Positions 16,844 to 25,608 of a stretch of 64,000 bases of DNA are shown piece after piece. Source of the DNA: CAG-390 sp045531455 (GTDB lineage Bacteria; Bacillota; Clostridia; Oscillospirales; CAG-272); the NCBI GenBank assembly GCA_045531455.1, contig JAZSEA010000075.1, forward strand, positions 124,001-188,000. The letters run 5' to 3'. The position numbers and the translations under genes were made by a program. A model generated the notes under the pieces. The model had not been told where the DNA came from and did not search any database. It was given only the letters and a program-made list of their open reading frames with translations. Every line of letters begins with the position of its first letter. Within the stretch, counting starts at the first letter, position 1.

Positions 16844-17648
16844 ATTTCTTTCTCCTAATTATCCAGTATATACCAATTCCTACAAGCAATATCAAAACGA
16901 ACGATATCACAAATACTGTTATGATCTTTTCGGTTTCAATTGGATTTATATTCTGATTCTGTGTATTATAGGGAGCGAGAACGTCGATTCCGATATCGCC
17001 GGCTCTGTCGGTAACGCGAACGTATTCCTTTTTCACACAGTCGCTCTCCATATCGTTTCTGAACGTACCGTTGTTCTTTCTTATCATATATTCAAGCCAA
17101 TAGTCATTGCTGACGTATGTTTCGCCGTCAACGACTTCACTCAGAGTCTGGATATACGTGATCTTTATGTTGTAAAGCTGCTGCATTGTAAATTCCATTT
17201 TTGTTTTGCCGTCAGCTTCTATGTACTCGTCACTGAATAATGCATTCAGAGCAGCAGAATCGCCGTTAATTGCATAATTTACAAAGTCGCAAAGCAAGGA
17301 AACAAACTTATATTGATCGGTAGGAACGTCATCAAAGTTCCCGTCGACTATCGCGAACGTAATACCGTTAACAGGATTCTCAAAGTATACATTTCTGTCA
17401 AGTTCAAGGTATCCTTTATCCGTCAAGATATCAAAGTCATAATCAGCTTCGTGAAAGATCAGAGTTTCGCCGCCGCTTTCTTCGGGCTGATTAAAGTGTT
17501 CTATGGCACCAACCAAAGCAAGACACGCTACAACGATTCCGGTTATAATAGTCAAAAGTGCAATAATTATTCTTTTGGCTGCCTTTTTATTATTCCGTGC
17601 TCTCTTATTTTTGATTTTGCTCTTCTCTACCGGCTTTTGGCTGTTCAT
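16842..17648 (-). CDS. Membrane-anchored protein of unknown function
   Basis: Not recognised. The likely start is the ATG at 17646-17648 (MNSQKPVEKSKIKNKRARNN), because an earlier in-frame ATG overlaps the ribosome site TGAGGTG; 268 residues result. Visible: a very basic cytoplasmic N-terminus of about 28 residues, a first transmembrane helix (IIIALLTIITGIVVACLALV), an extracytoplasmic domain of about 180 residues, and a C-terminal helix (VFVISFVLILLVGIGIYWII) ending in RRKK. The exposed domain is acidic and Tyr-rich and contains segments such as YKFVSLLCDFVNYAINGD. It resembles small clostridial envelope proteins in layout only. Confidence 0.75.
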   Translation of the reverse strand: MNSQKPVEKSKIKNKRARNNKKAAKRIIIALLTIITGIVVACLALVGAIEHFNQPEESGGETLIFHEADYDFDILTDKGYLELDRNVYFENPVNGITFAIVDGNFDDVPTDQYKFVSLLCDFVNYAINGDSAALNALFSDEYIEADGKTKMEFTMQQLYNIKITYIQTLSEVVDGETYVSNDYWLEYMIRKNNGTFRNDMESDCVKKEYVRVTDRAGDIGIDVLAPYNTQNQNINPIETEKIITVFVISFVLILLVGIGIYWIIRRKK

Positions 17649-17669
17649 TTTGCACCTCATTTTTCTTTT

Positions 17670-17697
17670 ATTATAGCATAAATCAAGAAAAAATCAA
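17670..17697 (-). promoter_or_regulatory. SigA promoter of the bitopic membrane protein gene
   Basis: On the minus strand TTGATT (17692-17697), a 16-base spacer and an extended -10 TGCTATAAT (TATAAT at 17670-17675). Confidence 0.7.
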
Positions 17698-17778
17698 GTG
17701 AATTATTTGTTAATAATCAAAATAGAATTTAATCAACTCTGTAAAACAACGAATTTAGCTGTTTTTTTAATTAATATA

Positions 17779-17807
17779 TTGAATTATTTTTTTTTTTGTG
17801 ATATAAT
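17779..17807 (+). promoter_or_regulatory. SigA promoter of apgM
   Basis: TTGAAT (17779-17784), a 17-base T-rich spacer and TATAAT (17802-17807), about 30 bases before the ATG. Confidence 0.75.
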
Positions 17808-17838
17808 ATAATGAAATATTTTTTCGAGGAATACTATA

Positions 17839-19050
17839 ATGAAATACCTTGTTTTAATACCTGACGGTATGGCTGATTATCCTGTCGATGCTCTCGATTG
17901 CAAAACACCTATGGAAGCCGCATATAAACCGACAATGGATAAGCTTGCAAAGAACTCTTTCTACGGACTTGTACAGAACGTTCCCGAAGGAATGGTTCCT
18001 GAATCCGATACTGCCAATATGGCGATCCTGTCCTTTGATCCCAAGATATATTCCAAAGGAAGATCTCCTCTTGAAGCAGTAAGTATGGGACTCAAATTAA
18101 GCGGAAACGACGTTGCGATAAGAGCTAATACGGTTTCACTTTCTGAAGCTGAAAATTATGAAGACAGAATTATGCTTGACAATGCCGCTGATGAGATCAC
18201 CACAGAGGAAGCTGCAATTCTCATTGAAGAAATCAACAAGTATCTTTCCGACGATCTTAAAAAGCTTTACGTTGGAGTATCATACAGACACTGCCTTGTA
18301 TGGAACGGTGCCGATGACAAGTACAATTTCACCCGCCCGCACGATATTATCGGAAAACGCATCGGAGATTATCTTCCGAATACCGAATCAGGAAAAGCAT
18401 ATCTTGAGTATATGAAAGCAAGCTGTAAAATTCTTGAAAATCATCCGCTTAATATCGAAAGAAAGAAGCGCGGCAGACTGCCCGCTAACTCACTTTGGCT
18501 CTGGAGTCCCGGAAAACCTTTGACTCTTCCCTCTTTTAAAAACAAATTCGGCCTCAACGGAACCGCAATTTCTGCCGTTGATCTTATCAAGGGCATAGGA
18601 ATCTGTGCTGAGATGAACACCGTAGACGTAGAAGGTGCTACAGGAACGGTCAATACCAACTACGAGGGCAAGGCTCAAACCGCAATCGATGCTTTCAAGC
18701 GCGGCGACGATCTTGTTTATCTCCATTTTGAAGGTCCCGACGAGCACGGACACGGCGGTCAGGCGGATCTCAAAACAAAGGCTATCGAATATATCGACTC
18801 AAGAGCTCTCAAGCCCATCCTTGAATATCTTGAAGGCTGCGGAGATGATTTCGGTATTATGATCCTTCCCGATCACCCCACCCCTATAAGTGTTCGTACG
18901 CATACGCGTGAGGCAGTACCGTATATTATCTATTCTTCAAAGAATCAGGGCAATGGTATTGATACCTACAGCGAAAAGAGCTGTGCCGACGGAGTTTATA
19001 TTCCCGACGGTTGGAAGCTTATGGAATACTTTATTGACCTTTGCAAATAA
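17839..19050 (+). CDS. apgM: Cofactor-independent phosphoglycerate mutase, archaeal type
   Basis: Interconverts 3- and 2-phosphoglycerate in glycolysis without 2,3-bisphosphoglycerate. An alkaline-phosphatase-superfamily enzyme of the shorter ApgM type (403 residues). The metal ligands and nucleophile are visible: LIPDGMAD at 6-13, the Ser56 region VPESDTANMAIL, a metal site in HFEGPDEHGHGG near 300, and LPDHPTP near 350. ApgM-type proteins are also called homoserine kinase-like in some genomes because of superfamily resemblance; with thrC only a few kilobases away a threonine-pathway role deserves a thought, but the length and motifs favour the mutase. First gene of a plus-strand run with lepB. 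Confidence 0.88.
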   Translation: MKYLVLIPDGMADYPVDALDCKTPMEAAYKPTMDKLAKNSFYGLVQNVPEGMVPESDTANMAILSFDPKIYSKGRSPLEAVSMGLKLSGNDVAIRANTVSLSEAENYEDRIMLDNAADEITTEEAAILIEEINKYLSDDLKKLYVGVSYRHCLVWNGADDKYNFTRPHDIIGKRIGDYLPNTESGKAYLEYMKASCKILENHPLNIERKKRGRLPANSLWLWSPGKPLTLPSFKNKFGLNGTAISAVDLIKGIGICAEMNTVDVEGATGTVNTNYEGKAQTAIDAFKRGDDLVYLHFEGPDEHGHGGQADLKTKAIEYIDSRALKPILEYLEGCGDDFGIMILPDHPTPISVRTHTREAVPYIIYSSKNQGNGIDTYSEKSCADGVYIPDGWKLMEYFIDLCK

Positions 19051-19063
19051 GAGGTATTTGATA

Positions 19064-19714
19064 ATGAATGAAAATGAAATCATAACCGAAACCACCGAAA
19101 ATAACGAGCAGGTTTCGGAATCCCCCAAAAATGAAAAGAAAAAGAATTCATTTCTCGGAGAGTTTTTTGAGTACTTTGAGTTATTCATTTTTTCCGCTTG
19201 TGCCGTGCTGATCCTTTTCAGCTTTGTTACCAGGATCTGCAGAGTTGACGGACCTTCGATGCTCAACACACTCCACGACAGCGAAATGCTGATCGTATCG
19301 GATTTCCTTTATACTCCCGAACGCGGAGATATCATCGTATTCCATCAGACGGGTGATCAGCCCGGAGATCTCAACGAGCCGATCGTCAAGAGAGTCATTG
19401 CAACCGAGGGTGAATGGATGAGCATTGTCAAAAACAGCAATAACACTCTTACGGTAACTATTTACGATTCAAACAAAGAGAATCCCGTCGTTCTCGATGA
19501 ACAGTATGCAAATTACGAAAACGGTCCGGGTTATTATTCCTACAACGGCGATCTGTTCGAGATACCCGAGGATTGTATATTCGTAATGGGTGATAACAGA
19601 GGCAATTCACTTGACAGCCGTGCTGACAGCATAGGATTTGTAGATACTCGCAGAGTTCTCGGAAAAGTAATCTGCAGAGTTACTCCATTTGACAAATTCG
19701 GAAAAGTAGATTAA
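19064..19714 (+). CDS. lepB: Type I signal peptidase
   Basis: Cleaves signal peptides of secreted proteins at the outer face of the membrane. The start is the ATG at 19064, after GAGGT; a longer in-frame extension runs into apgM and is rejected. The 216-residue protein has a charged cytoplasmic tail (1-34), one transmembrane helix (about 36-56), the nucleophile Ser65 (VDGPSML), the general base Lys109 (PIVKRVIA), and the conserved GDNRGNSLDSR near 180. The gene lies 13 bases after apgM and upstream of rbgA-rnhB-yraN, the order common in Bacillota. Confidence 0.94.
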   Translation: MNENEIITETTENNEQVSESPKNEKKKNSFLGEFFEYFELFIFSACAVLILFSFVTRICRVDGPSMLNTLHDSEMLIVSDFLYTPERGDIIVFHQTGDQPGDLNEPIVKRVIATEGEWMSIVKNSNNTLTVTIYDSNKENPVVLDEQYANYENGPGYYSYNGDLFEIPEDCIFVMGDNRGNSLDSRADSIGFVDTRRVLGKVICRVTPFDKFGKVD

Positions 19715-19732
19715 GGAAACGGAATTATAGAT

Positions 19733-20617
19733 ATGCCATCACAAGTTATTCAATGGTTCCCGGGGCATATGGCGAAAACCCGCCGTATGATAACCGAGAA
19801 TATCAAAAATGTAGACGCAATAATCGAGATGAGGGATGCGAGAATCCCGATCAGCTCGAAAAATCCCGAAATCGAAAAACTTACCCAGAACAAGCCGAGA
19901 CTTATTTTGCTCAACAAAGCATCGCTTGCCAATCCGGCAGATTCTGCTAAATGGGTAAAGTTTCTATCGAAAAAGAATACCATTTGTATTCTCACAGACT
20001 GTGCGGACGGAACGGGCTTCAACGAGATCCTTCCCGCGCTCAAAAAGCTTTGTGCGGATAAGCTTGCCGCTTACGAAAGCAAGGGCATGCACGGCAGACA
20101 TATACGCGCAATGGTTCTCGGTATCCCCAACGTAGGCAAATCTTCATTCATCAACAGACTTGCGGGCGGAAAGCGTGCAAAGGTCGAGGACCGCCCCGGA
20201 GTAACGAGAGATAAGCAATGGGTTCAGACGAAGTATAATATAGATCTTCTTGATATGCCCGGTGTTCTTTGGCCGAAATTCGATGATAAGGTCATCGGCG
20301 AAAATCTTGCTCTTACGGGAGCTGTTAAGGACGACGTTATTGATACCGTTGAGCTCTCCGCGGTTCTTGTAAACAGATTGCGCGAAAGCTATCCCGATCT
20401 GCTATGCTCAAGATATAAGCTGACACCCGAGGACATTTCCGAGGACGTTACCGTAGGCGAGATCTTCGATATAATCGGACAAAAACGCGGATTTCTCCTT
20501 CGCGGTGGCGAGATCAACTATGACCGTGCCGCGGCTGTAATACTCGATGAATTCAGAGCAGCAAAGATTGGAAGAATAACGCTCGATGCTTGTCCTGAAG
20601 AGGAAGGCGGTAACTGA
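19733..20617 (+). CDS. rbgA: Ribosome biogenesis GTPase RbgA (YlqF)
   Basis: Circularly permuted GTPase needed for late 50S subunit assembly. It has 294 residues. Motifs occur in permuted order: the N-terminal WFPGHMAKTRR, G4 (NKAS near 63, where NKxD is usual), then G1 (GIPNVGKSS near 132), a switch region (DRPGVTRDKQ near 155), and G3 (DMPGVLWP near 175). A C-terminal ANTAR-like helical domain follows. The Asp to Ser change in G4 is unusual and might soften guanine specificity. It starts 18 bases after the lepB stop and is followed by rnhB, one base downstream. Confidence 0.94.
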   Translation: MPSQVIQWFPGHMAKTRRMITENIKNVDAIIEMRDARIPISSKNPEIEKLTQNKPRLILLNKASLANPADSAKWVKFLSKKNTICILTDCADGTGFNEILPALKKLCADKLAAYESKGMHGRHIRAMVLGIPNVGKSSFINRLAGGKRAKVEDRPGVTRDKQWVQTKYNIDLLDMPGVLWPKFDDKVIGENLALTGAVKDDVIDTVELSAVLVNRLRESYPDLLCSRYKLTPEDISEDVTVGEIFDIIGQKRGFLLRGGEINYDRAAAVILDEFRAAKIGRITLDACPEEEGGN

Positions 20618-20618
20618 T

Positions 20619-21227
20619 ATGCCCGACCTCAGCATTGAACTTCAAAAGCATTCTGAGGGATATAAATACGTTTGCGGAATAGATGAAGCAGGACGCGGTC
20701 CGCTTTGCGGTCCTGTAGTTGCCGCTGCTTGTATTCTGCCCGATGACGTTGAGATCCCCAAACTCAACGATTCAAAGAAGCTTTCTCCGAAAGTACGTAT
20801 GGAGCTTTTTGAATTGATAAAGGAAAAAGCGATTGCTTATTCCATCGGTTACGGCACTGTTGAAGAAATCAACGAGATCAACATTCTCGAAGCGACACTC
20901 CTTGCCATGAGAAGAGCAGTTGATGGGCTCGATATTTCTCCCGACTATCTTTTGGTAGACGGAAACATTTTCCGTGGATTTGACAAACCGGGCGAGCCTG
21001 TCATTAAAGGTGATGCAAAATCATCATCTATTGCCGCTGCTTCAATTCTCGCAAAGGTAACGCGAGATATTCTTTGTGACGAGCTCGATGCTCTTTATCC
21101 CGGATACGGTATAAAGCAGCATAAGGGATACGGAACAAAGGTACATATCGAAGCTCTGAAAAATCTCGGACCTACTCCTTGCCACAGAAAACAGTTCATC
21201 AGATTTCTTGATAAGAAAACGATATGA
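20619..21227 (+). CDS. rnhB: Ribonuclease HII
   Basis: Cuts RNA from RNA-DNA hybrids and removes misincorporated ribonucleotides. The start is the ATG at 20619 (MPDLSIELQK), right after the rbgA TGA, with a GGAAGGCGG-type ribosome site; a longer in-frame start within rbgA is unlikely. The 202-residue protein shows the type 2 signature GIDEAGRGPLCGP (catalytic Asp22, Glu23), LVDGN near 113, and KGDAKSSSIAAASILAKVTRD near 130-150, followed by the conserved YPGYGIKQHKGYGT. It overlaps yraN by four bases (ATGA). Confidence 0.96.
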   Translation: MPDLSIELQKHSEGYKYVCGIDEAGRGPLCGPVVAAACILPDDVEIPKLNDSKKLSPKVRMELFELIKEKAIAYSIGYGTVEEINEINILEATLLAMRRAVDGLDISPDYLLVDGNIFRGFDKPGEPVIKGDAKSSSIAAASILAKVTRDILCDELDALYPGYGIKQHKGYGTKVHIEALKNLGPTPCHRKQFIRFLDKKTI

Positions 21228-21628
21228 AACTGCTTAACACAAATCAGTTAGGAAAGACAGGCAAATTCGGTGAAGATGCCGCATTTTCCTATCTTACCAA
21301 TCTCGGATACGAAATCCTTGGCAGAAACGTTGTTTGTGACGGTCACGAAATCGACATCATCGCTTGCGACATAAAATATGTGGTGTTTGTCGAAGTAAAA
21401 ACAAGAACAGCATATCACGGATTATCAAGATTCGGCTCCGCGGCATCAGCTGTAGACCGCAACAAGCAAAGATCGATAATCACCGCATCCAAGGCATATA
21501 TGAATCAAACAAGACTCAGACGAGTACCGCGTTATGACGTCATAGAGGTTTATGTAAATAAATCCTCTGATGGGTTTACTATAGAAAAAATCAATCACAT
21601 ACCCCGAGCATTCGGCTCGGGCAGATAA
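21224..21628 (+). CDS. YraN/UPF0102 family nuclease-like protein
   Basis: A 134-residue protein of the YraN family, with the PD-(D/E)xK nuclease-like core GEDAAFSYLTNLGYEIL, HEIDIIACD and FVEVKTR (about residues 17-65); Asp and ExK are the predicted metal site. The family is conserved next to rnhB in many Bacillota but its role is unsettled; a link to recombination or DNA repair has been proposed. It overlaps rnhB by four bases and is followed by thrC after ten bases. Confidence 0.92.
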   Translation: MKLLNTNQLGKTGKFGEDAAFSYLTNLGYEILGRNVVCDGHEIDIIACDIKYVVFVEVKTRTAYHGLSRFGSAASAVDRNKQRSIITASKAYMNQTRLRRVPRYDVIEVYVNKSSDGFTIEKINHIPRAFGSGR

Positions 21629-21638
21629 GAGGTTAAAA

Positions 21639-23126
21639 ATGAAATTTATCAGCACACGAGATATTAAGGGAGATACACGAGTATCATCTGCTTTTGCTAT
21701 TAAGCAAGGACTTGCCCCGGACGGCGGTCTTTACGTACCCGAATATATTCCCGCTATCGATCAGTCCTTTGTTTCTTCCCTTCTTGATATGTCCTATCCT
21801 GAAATGGCGGCAGAAATTCTATCCCTTTACCTCGACGATTTCAGCAAGGAAGAACTTCTTGAATACGCCAAGTCCGCATATATCAACGGAGTATTCCCGA
21901 AAGAGGTAGCACCCCTGGCTACAGTAAGCGATAACCTTTCTGTTCTCGAGCTTTGGCACGGTCCCACAGCGGCTTTCAAGGATTTTGCTCTCTGTATTAT
22001 GCCCCATCTTCTCACAGCATCGCTCAGGAAGCTCGGCGAGACCAGAACCGCTCTCATACTTGTCGCAACCTCCGGTGACACAGGTAAGGCGGCTCTCGAA
22101 GGCTACAGAGACGTAAAGGGGGTCAAAATAAAAGTATTCTATCCCGTCGACGGTGTCAGCAAGGTACAGAAGCTTCAGATGATCACTCAGACAGGCACAA
22201 ACGTTGACGTTTGTGCTATAAAAGGCAACTTTGATGACGCGCAAAGCGGGGTCAAAAAGATTTTCTCCGACGCGGAGATCGCTTCTGATCTCAACAGCAA
22301 GGGATATTTCCTTTCAAGCGCAAACTCCATCAACTGGGGCAGACTTGCACCGCAGATCGTCTATTATTTCGCCGCATATTGCGAGCTTCTCAGAAGAAGA
22401 AGCATTTCTTACGGCGACAAGGTTGATTTCTGCGTTCCGACAGGTAACTTCGGCAATATTCTTGCAGGTTATATTGCAAAGAAGATGGGACTTCCGATCG
22501 GTAAGCTGATCTGCGCTTCTAATGCCAACAATATCCTTACCGACTTCCTCAATACCGGAGTCTACAACAGAAACCGCAAATTCCATACAACTATTTCACC
22601 TTCGATGGACATTCTCATTTCGAGCAATCTCGAAAGACTTCTGTATTTCGCAGCCGGAAGCGGTACCGTTGTTAATTGTATGAAATCTCTCGCAGATCAG
22701 GGATCGTATTCGATAGATAAAGACATTCTCGAGCTTATCAATAAAGATTTCTGCGGCTATTACGCCGACGAGAGTGCTACGACCGATACCATCGGAAGTG
22801 TTTATGACAACTACAACTATCTCTGCGATCCTCATACTGCCGTAGGTATGTACTGTGCCGAAGAATACAAATCGGAATTCAATTCCGGAAGAAAGACCGT
22901 AGTACTTTCCACAGCAAGCCCCTTCAAATTTGCCGCAAGCGTATACAAGGCTCTCACGAACTGCATCCCTCCCGAAGGATACGAAGCACTTACAGCTCTT
23001 TCCGATCTGACAAGCATTCCGATCTCGACACCTCTCGCAGGTCTCGACAAGCGAACTGTAAGATTTGAACGCGTTATCTCTCCCGAGGAAATGGCTGACG
23101 ATGTCCTCGAGCATCTTGAAGATTAA
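21639..23126 (+). CDS. thrC: Threonine synthase
   Basis: PLP-dependent conversion of O-phosphohomoserine to threonine. A 495-residue class II-type (long) enzyme. The PLP lysine is Lys114 in HGPTAAFKDFAL; the phosphate loop reads PTGNFGNILAGY near 265; the N-terminus (FISTRDIKGDTRVSSAFAI) is typical of the long family. It follows yraN by ten bases with AGAGG ahead of the ATG and may be co-transcribed with the upstream genes. A hairpin with poor U-tract follows the stop. Confidence 0.96.
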   Translation: MKFISTRDIKGDTRVSSAFAIKQGLAPDGGLYVPEYIPAIDQSFVSSLLDMSYPEMAAEILSLYLDDFSKEELLEYAKSAYINGVFPKEVAPLATVSDNLSVLELWHGPTAAFKDFALCIMPHLLTASLRKLGETRTALILVATSGDTGKAALEGYRDVKGVKIKVFYPVDGVSKVQKLQMITQTGTNVDVCAIKGNFDDAQSGVKKIFSDAEIASDLNSKGYFLSSANSINWGRLAPQIVYYFAAYCELLRRRSISYGDKVDFCVPTGNFGNILAGYIAKKMGLPIGKLICASNANNILTDFLNTGVYNRNRKFHTTISPSMDILISSNLERLLYFAAGSGTVVNCMKSLADQGSYSIDKDILELINKDFCGYYADESATTDTIGSVYDNYNYLCDPHTAVGMYCAEEYKSEFNSGRKTVVLSTASPFKFAASVYKALTNCIPPEGYEALTALSDLTSIPISTPLAGLDKRTVRFERVISPEEMADDVLEHLED

Positions 23127-23127
23127 A

Positions 23128-23153
23128 GAATCCGACTGCTGAGCAGTCGGATC
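23128..23153. terminator. Hairpin between thrC and the DUF1540 gene
   Basis: GATCCGACTGCT and AGCAGTCGGATC-type arms at 23129-23153 (plus-strand ATCCGACTGCTGAGCAGTCGGAT) form a strong stem. Neither side has a clean T-run (CTTGG on plus, TCTTTAATC on minus), so termination strength is uncertain. Confidence 0.5.
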
Positions 23154-23158
23154 TTGGA

Positions 23159-23353
23159 TCATTCGCAACGAGGCTTAAAGGTTGTACAAGCAGTATCTCC
23201 GCTGTTAGAGGCATTGGAGGGTCCTACAAGGATCTGCTTTGCAGTACAATGAGTTTCGCAATCGTGGTACTCGCAGTTCTTTACGTCGCAAACAATGCCC
23301 TCAATATGCTTATGACTCGATTTGCAGCAAGAGTTGATCTTCTTCTCTTCCAT
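23159..23353 (-). CDS. DUF1540 small cysteine-rich protein
   Basis: A 64-residue protein with nine cysteines. The pattern VCDVKNCEYHDCETHCTA, followed by VGP, SGDTACTTF and a terminal Cys, matches DUF1540 domains of clostridia, which look like small metal-binding or disulfide-rich modules. ATG with AAAGGAG upstream. The function of the family is unknown. Its promoter region resembles a forespore sigma-factor site (see findings), so a role in spores is possible. It converges on thrC and is divergent from the phosphoesterase gene. Confidence 0.85.
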   Translation of the reverse strand: MEEKKINSCCKSSHKHIEGIVCDVKNCEYHDCETHCTAKQILVGPSNASNSGDTACTTFKPRCE

Positions 23354-23382
23354 CGCTCTTCTCCTTTCTGTTGTTTCCTTAC

Positions 23383-23411
23383 TATTATCCCCCGATTATT
23401 ATCACTTATTC
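23383..23411 (-). promoter_or_regulatory. Possible forespore-type promoter of the DUF1540 gene
   Basis: On the minus strand GAATA (23407-23411), 14 bases, then GGGGATAATA (23383-23392), which fits the SigF -10 consensus GGNNANAHTR. The -35 deviates from GYATA by one base. The site is 30-60 bases upstream of the ATG. Confidence 0.35.
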
Positions 23412-23431
23412 TGTTATCAAGGAGGTTTTAC

Positions 23432-24145
23432 ATGGCTCTGTTTACAATCGCAGATCTTCATCTTGCCGGCCGTGAAGGCAACAAGAAATCAATGGAGATC
23501 TTCGGCAGTCGTTGGATCGGCGGAGTAGAAAAGCTGACAAAGAACTGGAATGCCATTATATCTCCCGAGGACAGCATAATTTTACCTGGTGACTTTTCCT
23601 GGGCTATGACGCTTGAAGAAGCTACCGATGATTTTGCTTTTCTCGACTCACTACCCGGTACAAAATATATCGGCAAAGGCAACCACGACTTTTGGTGGGC
23701 AACAGCTTCAAAGATGTATAAACACTTTGAAACCAATCATTTTGATACATTAAAAATTCTCTATAATAATTCATTTGAACTTGAAAATTACGTCGTCTGC
23801 GGATCACGCGGTTGGTTTGCAGAGGAATCAAATCAGAAAACTGTCGGCGAAGTGTCTTGGCAAAGGATCACGGACAGAGAAACTCTCAGGCTGAAAATGA
23901 GTCTTGAATCAGCAAGTCACGTTTCCGATAAAGAAAAGATCGTATTTTTGCATTTTCCGCCTGTATGGAGCGGTTCAATATGCGATGACATCATCACTCT
24001 TCTCCACGATCATAACGTGAAAAGATGCTATTTCGGACATATCCACGGCATATATTCATCAGAAGCAAACTTCGATTACGATGGCATAAGATTCGAGTTG
24101 ATATCCGCGGATTATCTCGATTTTTGTCCGAAAAAGATATTTTAA
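23432..24145 (+). CDS. Metallophosphoesterase
   Basis: Calcineurin-like phosphoesterase of 237 residues starting at the ATG after CAAGGAGG; an upstream in-frame extension passes through the DUF1540 promoter and is rejected. The five metal motifs are present: DLHLAG (Asp8, His10), GDFSW near 52, GNHDFWW near 83, HFPP near 170, and GHIHG near 207. The family resembles YkuE-like/serine-threonine phosphatase superfamily proteins of clostridia; the substrate is unknown. No signal peptide. Confidence 0.85.
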   Translation: MALFTIADLHLAGREGNKKSMEIFGSRWIGGVEKLTKNWNAIISPEDSIILPGDFSWAMTLEEATDDFAFLDSLPGTKYIGKGNHDFWWATASKMYKHFETNHFDTLKILYNNSFELENYVVCGSRGWFAEESNQKTVGEVSWQRITDRETLRLKMSLESASHVSDKEKIVFLHFPPVWSGSICDDIITLLHDHNVKRCYFGHIHGIYSSEANFDYDGIRFELISADYLDFCPKKIF

Positions 24146-24200
24146 TATCTATTAAAATGTAAATATTTTTTGCTCATATTTGATATTTTTATTAAACCTA

Positions 24201-24228
24201 TTGACATATACTGAAAAATGAGTAAAAT
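24201..24228 (+). promoter_or_regulatory. SigA promoter of tig-clpP-clpX
   Basis: A perfect TTGACA (24201-24206), 16 bases, TAAAAT (24223-24228), followed by a leader of about 30 bases with GAAAGGAAT. Directly downstream of the phosphoesterase stop. Confidence 0.75.
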
Positions 24229-24264
24229 ATATAAGAATGTATTCATTTCGAAAGGAATATAAAA

Positions 24265-25581
24265 ATGACTATCAGAAAAACTGAAATCAACGAAAAATCT
24301 CAGGCTGTCGTAGAATTTTCCTTCGACGCAGCAGCTATCGAAGCTGAAAAAGTAAAGGTTTTTCGTAAGAAGGCTAACTCCTTCAACGTTCCCGGATTCA
24401 GACGCGGCAAGGCTCCCCGCTCTGTAATCGAAAAAATGTACGGAACCGGCATTTTCCTTGAGGATGCCATCAACGAGCTCATCAACGCAAACTGGGAAGA
24501 GATCATTGCCGCTCCCGGTAAGGAAATCGTATCCAGCCCCGAATTTGACATCGTGTCCATCGAGGACGAGGTTGTTATGACCGCAGTTATGGCAGTAAAG
24601 CCCGAAATCGAGCTTGCTGACTACAAAGGCATTGAGGTCGAAGCAGTTCTTGCTCCCGTTACCGAGGAAGAGATCGACCGTGAGATCGAAACCGTAAGAC
24701 GCAGAAATGCTCGCGAGACCGAGGTTACCGATCGTGCAGCAGCTATGGGCGACATCGCAGTTATCGACTACGAGGGCTTTGTTGACGGCGTTGCTTTCGA
24801 CGGCGGCAAGGACGAGGGTCACAGACTCACTCTCGGTTCCGGTCAGTTCATCCCCGGATTTGAAGAAGGCGTTGTAGGTCACAACGCAGGCGAAGAATTC
24901 GATGTTAACGTTACTTTCCCCACCGAGTACCACGCAGCAGAGCTCGCAGGCAAAGTTGCAGTATTCAAGGTTAAGCTCAACTCCATCGTATTCGAAGAGC
25001 TTCCCGAACTCGACGATGATTTTGCAGTAGAAGTTTCCAGCTTTGATACTTTTGCTGAATATCGTTCCGACGTTGCGGCTAAAATAGAAAAGCGTCATCA
25101 GACCAACGCTGACCGCGAGGTTGAGGAAAAGGTTCAGAACGCTCTCGCTGAGAAGGTTACCGCCGTAATTCCCGATGCTATGGTTGACCGCGAGGTTGAG
25201 GCTATGGTTCGTGACGGCGAGTCCAGAATGCAGATGCAGGGCATGGATTTCAAGACCTACCTTCAGTACTTCGGCATGGATCTCGACGGTTACAAGGAGC
25301 AGGTTCGTCCCGCTGCTCTTACCAGAGTAAAGACCGAGCTTGCACTCGAGAAGGTTGCTGAGCTTGAGAAGATCGAGATCTCCGAAGAGGACATCGAAAA
25401 CGAATACAAGCAGATCTCTACCGATTACAACGTTGAGATCGACTACGCAAAGAGCGCACTTCCATCCGAGGAGATCGTTCGCTCGCTCACTCTGCGCCGC
25501 GCAGTTGAGGCTGTTAAATCTACCGCTAAGGTAACTTATCTTGACAAGGCTCCCGAGGAGCCTGCTGAGGACGCAGAATAA
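24265..25581 (+). CDS. tig: Trigger factor
   Basis: Ribosome-associated chaperone and peptidyl-prolyl isomerase. The 438 residues contain the ribosome-binding signature FRRGKAPRSVIEK near 45-57 (GFRRGKAP), an FKBP-type isomerase domain near 150-240 (GDIAVIDYEGFVDGVAFDGG, FIPGFEEGVVGH), and a long helical C-terminal arm, acidic at the end (PEEPAEDAE). It has its own promoter and is followed by clpP and clpX, the common order linking folding and degradation of new proteins. Confidence 0.97.
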   Translation: MTIRKTEINEKSQAVVEFSFDAAAIEAEKVKVFRKKANSFNVPGFRRGKAPRSVIEKMYGTGIFLEDAINELINANWEEIIAAPGKEIVSSPEFDIVSIEDEVVMTAVMAVKPEIELADYKGIEVEAVLAPVTEEEIDREIETVRRRNARETEVTDRAAAMGDIAVIDYEGFVDGVAFDGGKDEGHRLTLGSGQFIPGFEEGVVGHNAGEEFDVNVTFPTEYHAAELAGKVAVFKVKLNSIVFEELPELDDDFAVEVSSFDTFAEYRSDVAAKIEKRHQTNADREVEEKVQNALAEKVTAVIPDAMVDREVEAMVRDGESRMQMQGMDFKTYLQYFGMDLDGYKEQVRPAALTRVKTELALEKVAELEKIEISEEDIENEYKQISTDYNVEIDYAKSALPSEEIVRSLTLRRAVEAVKSTAKVTYLDKAPEEPAEDAE

Positions 25582-25608
25582 TCAATAATTTATACGGAGG
25601 TATCTTTT

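Noticed and set aside
18890..19063. N-terminal extension of signal peptidase I
   Set aside because: It lies within apgM in another frame; the ATG at 19064 has a ribosome site and gives the usual length.
24142..25098. A 318-residue minus-strand frame
   Set aside because: It lies opposite trigger factor and shows the odd composition of a shadow; tig has clear motifs and promoter.
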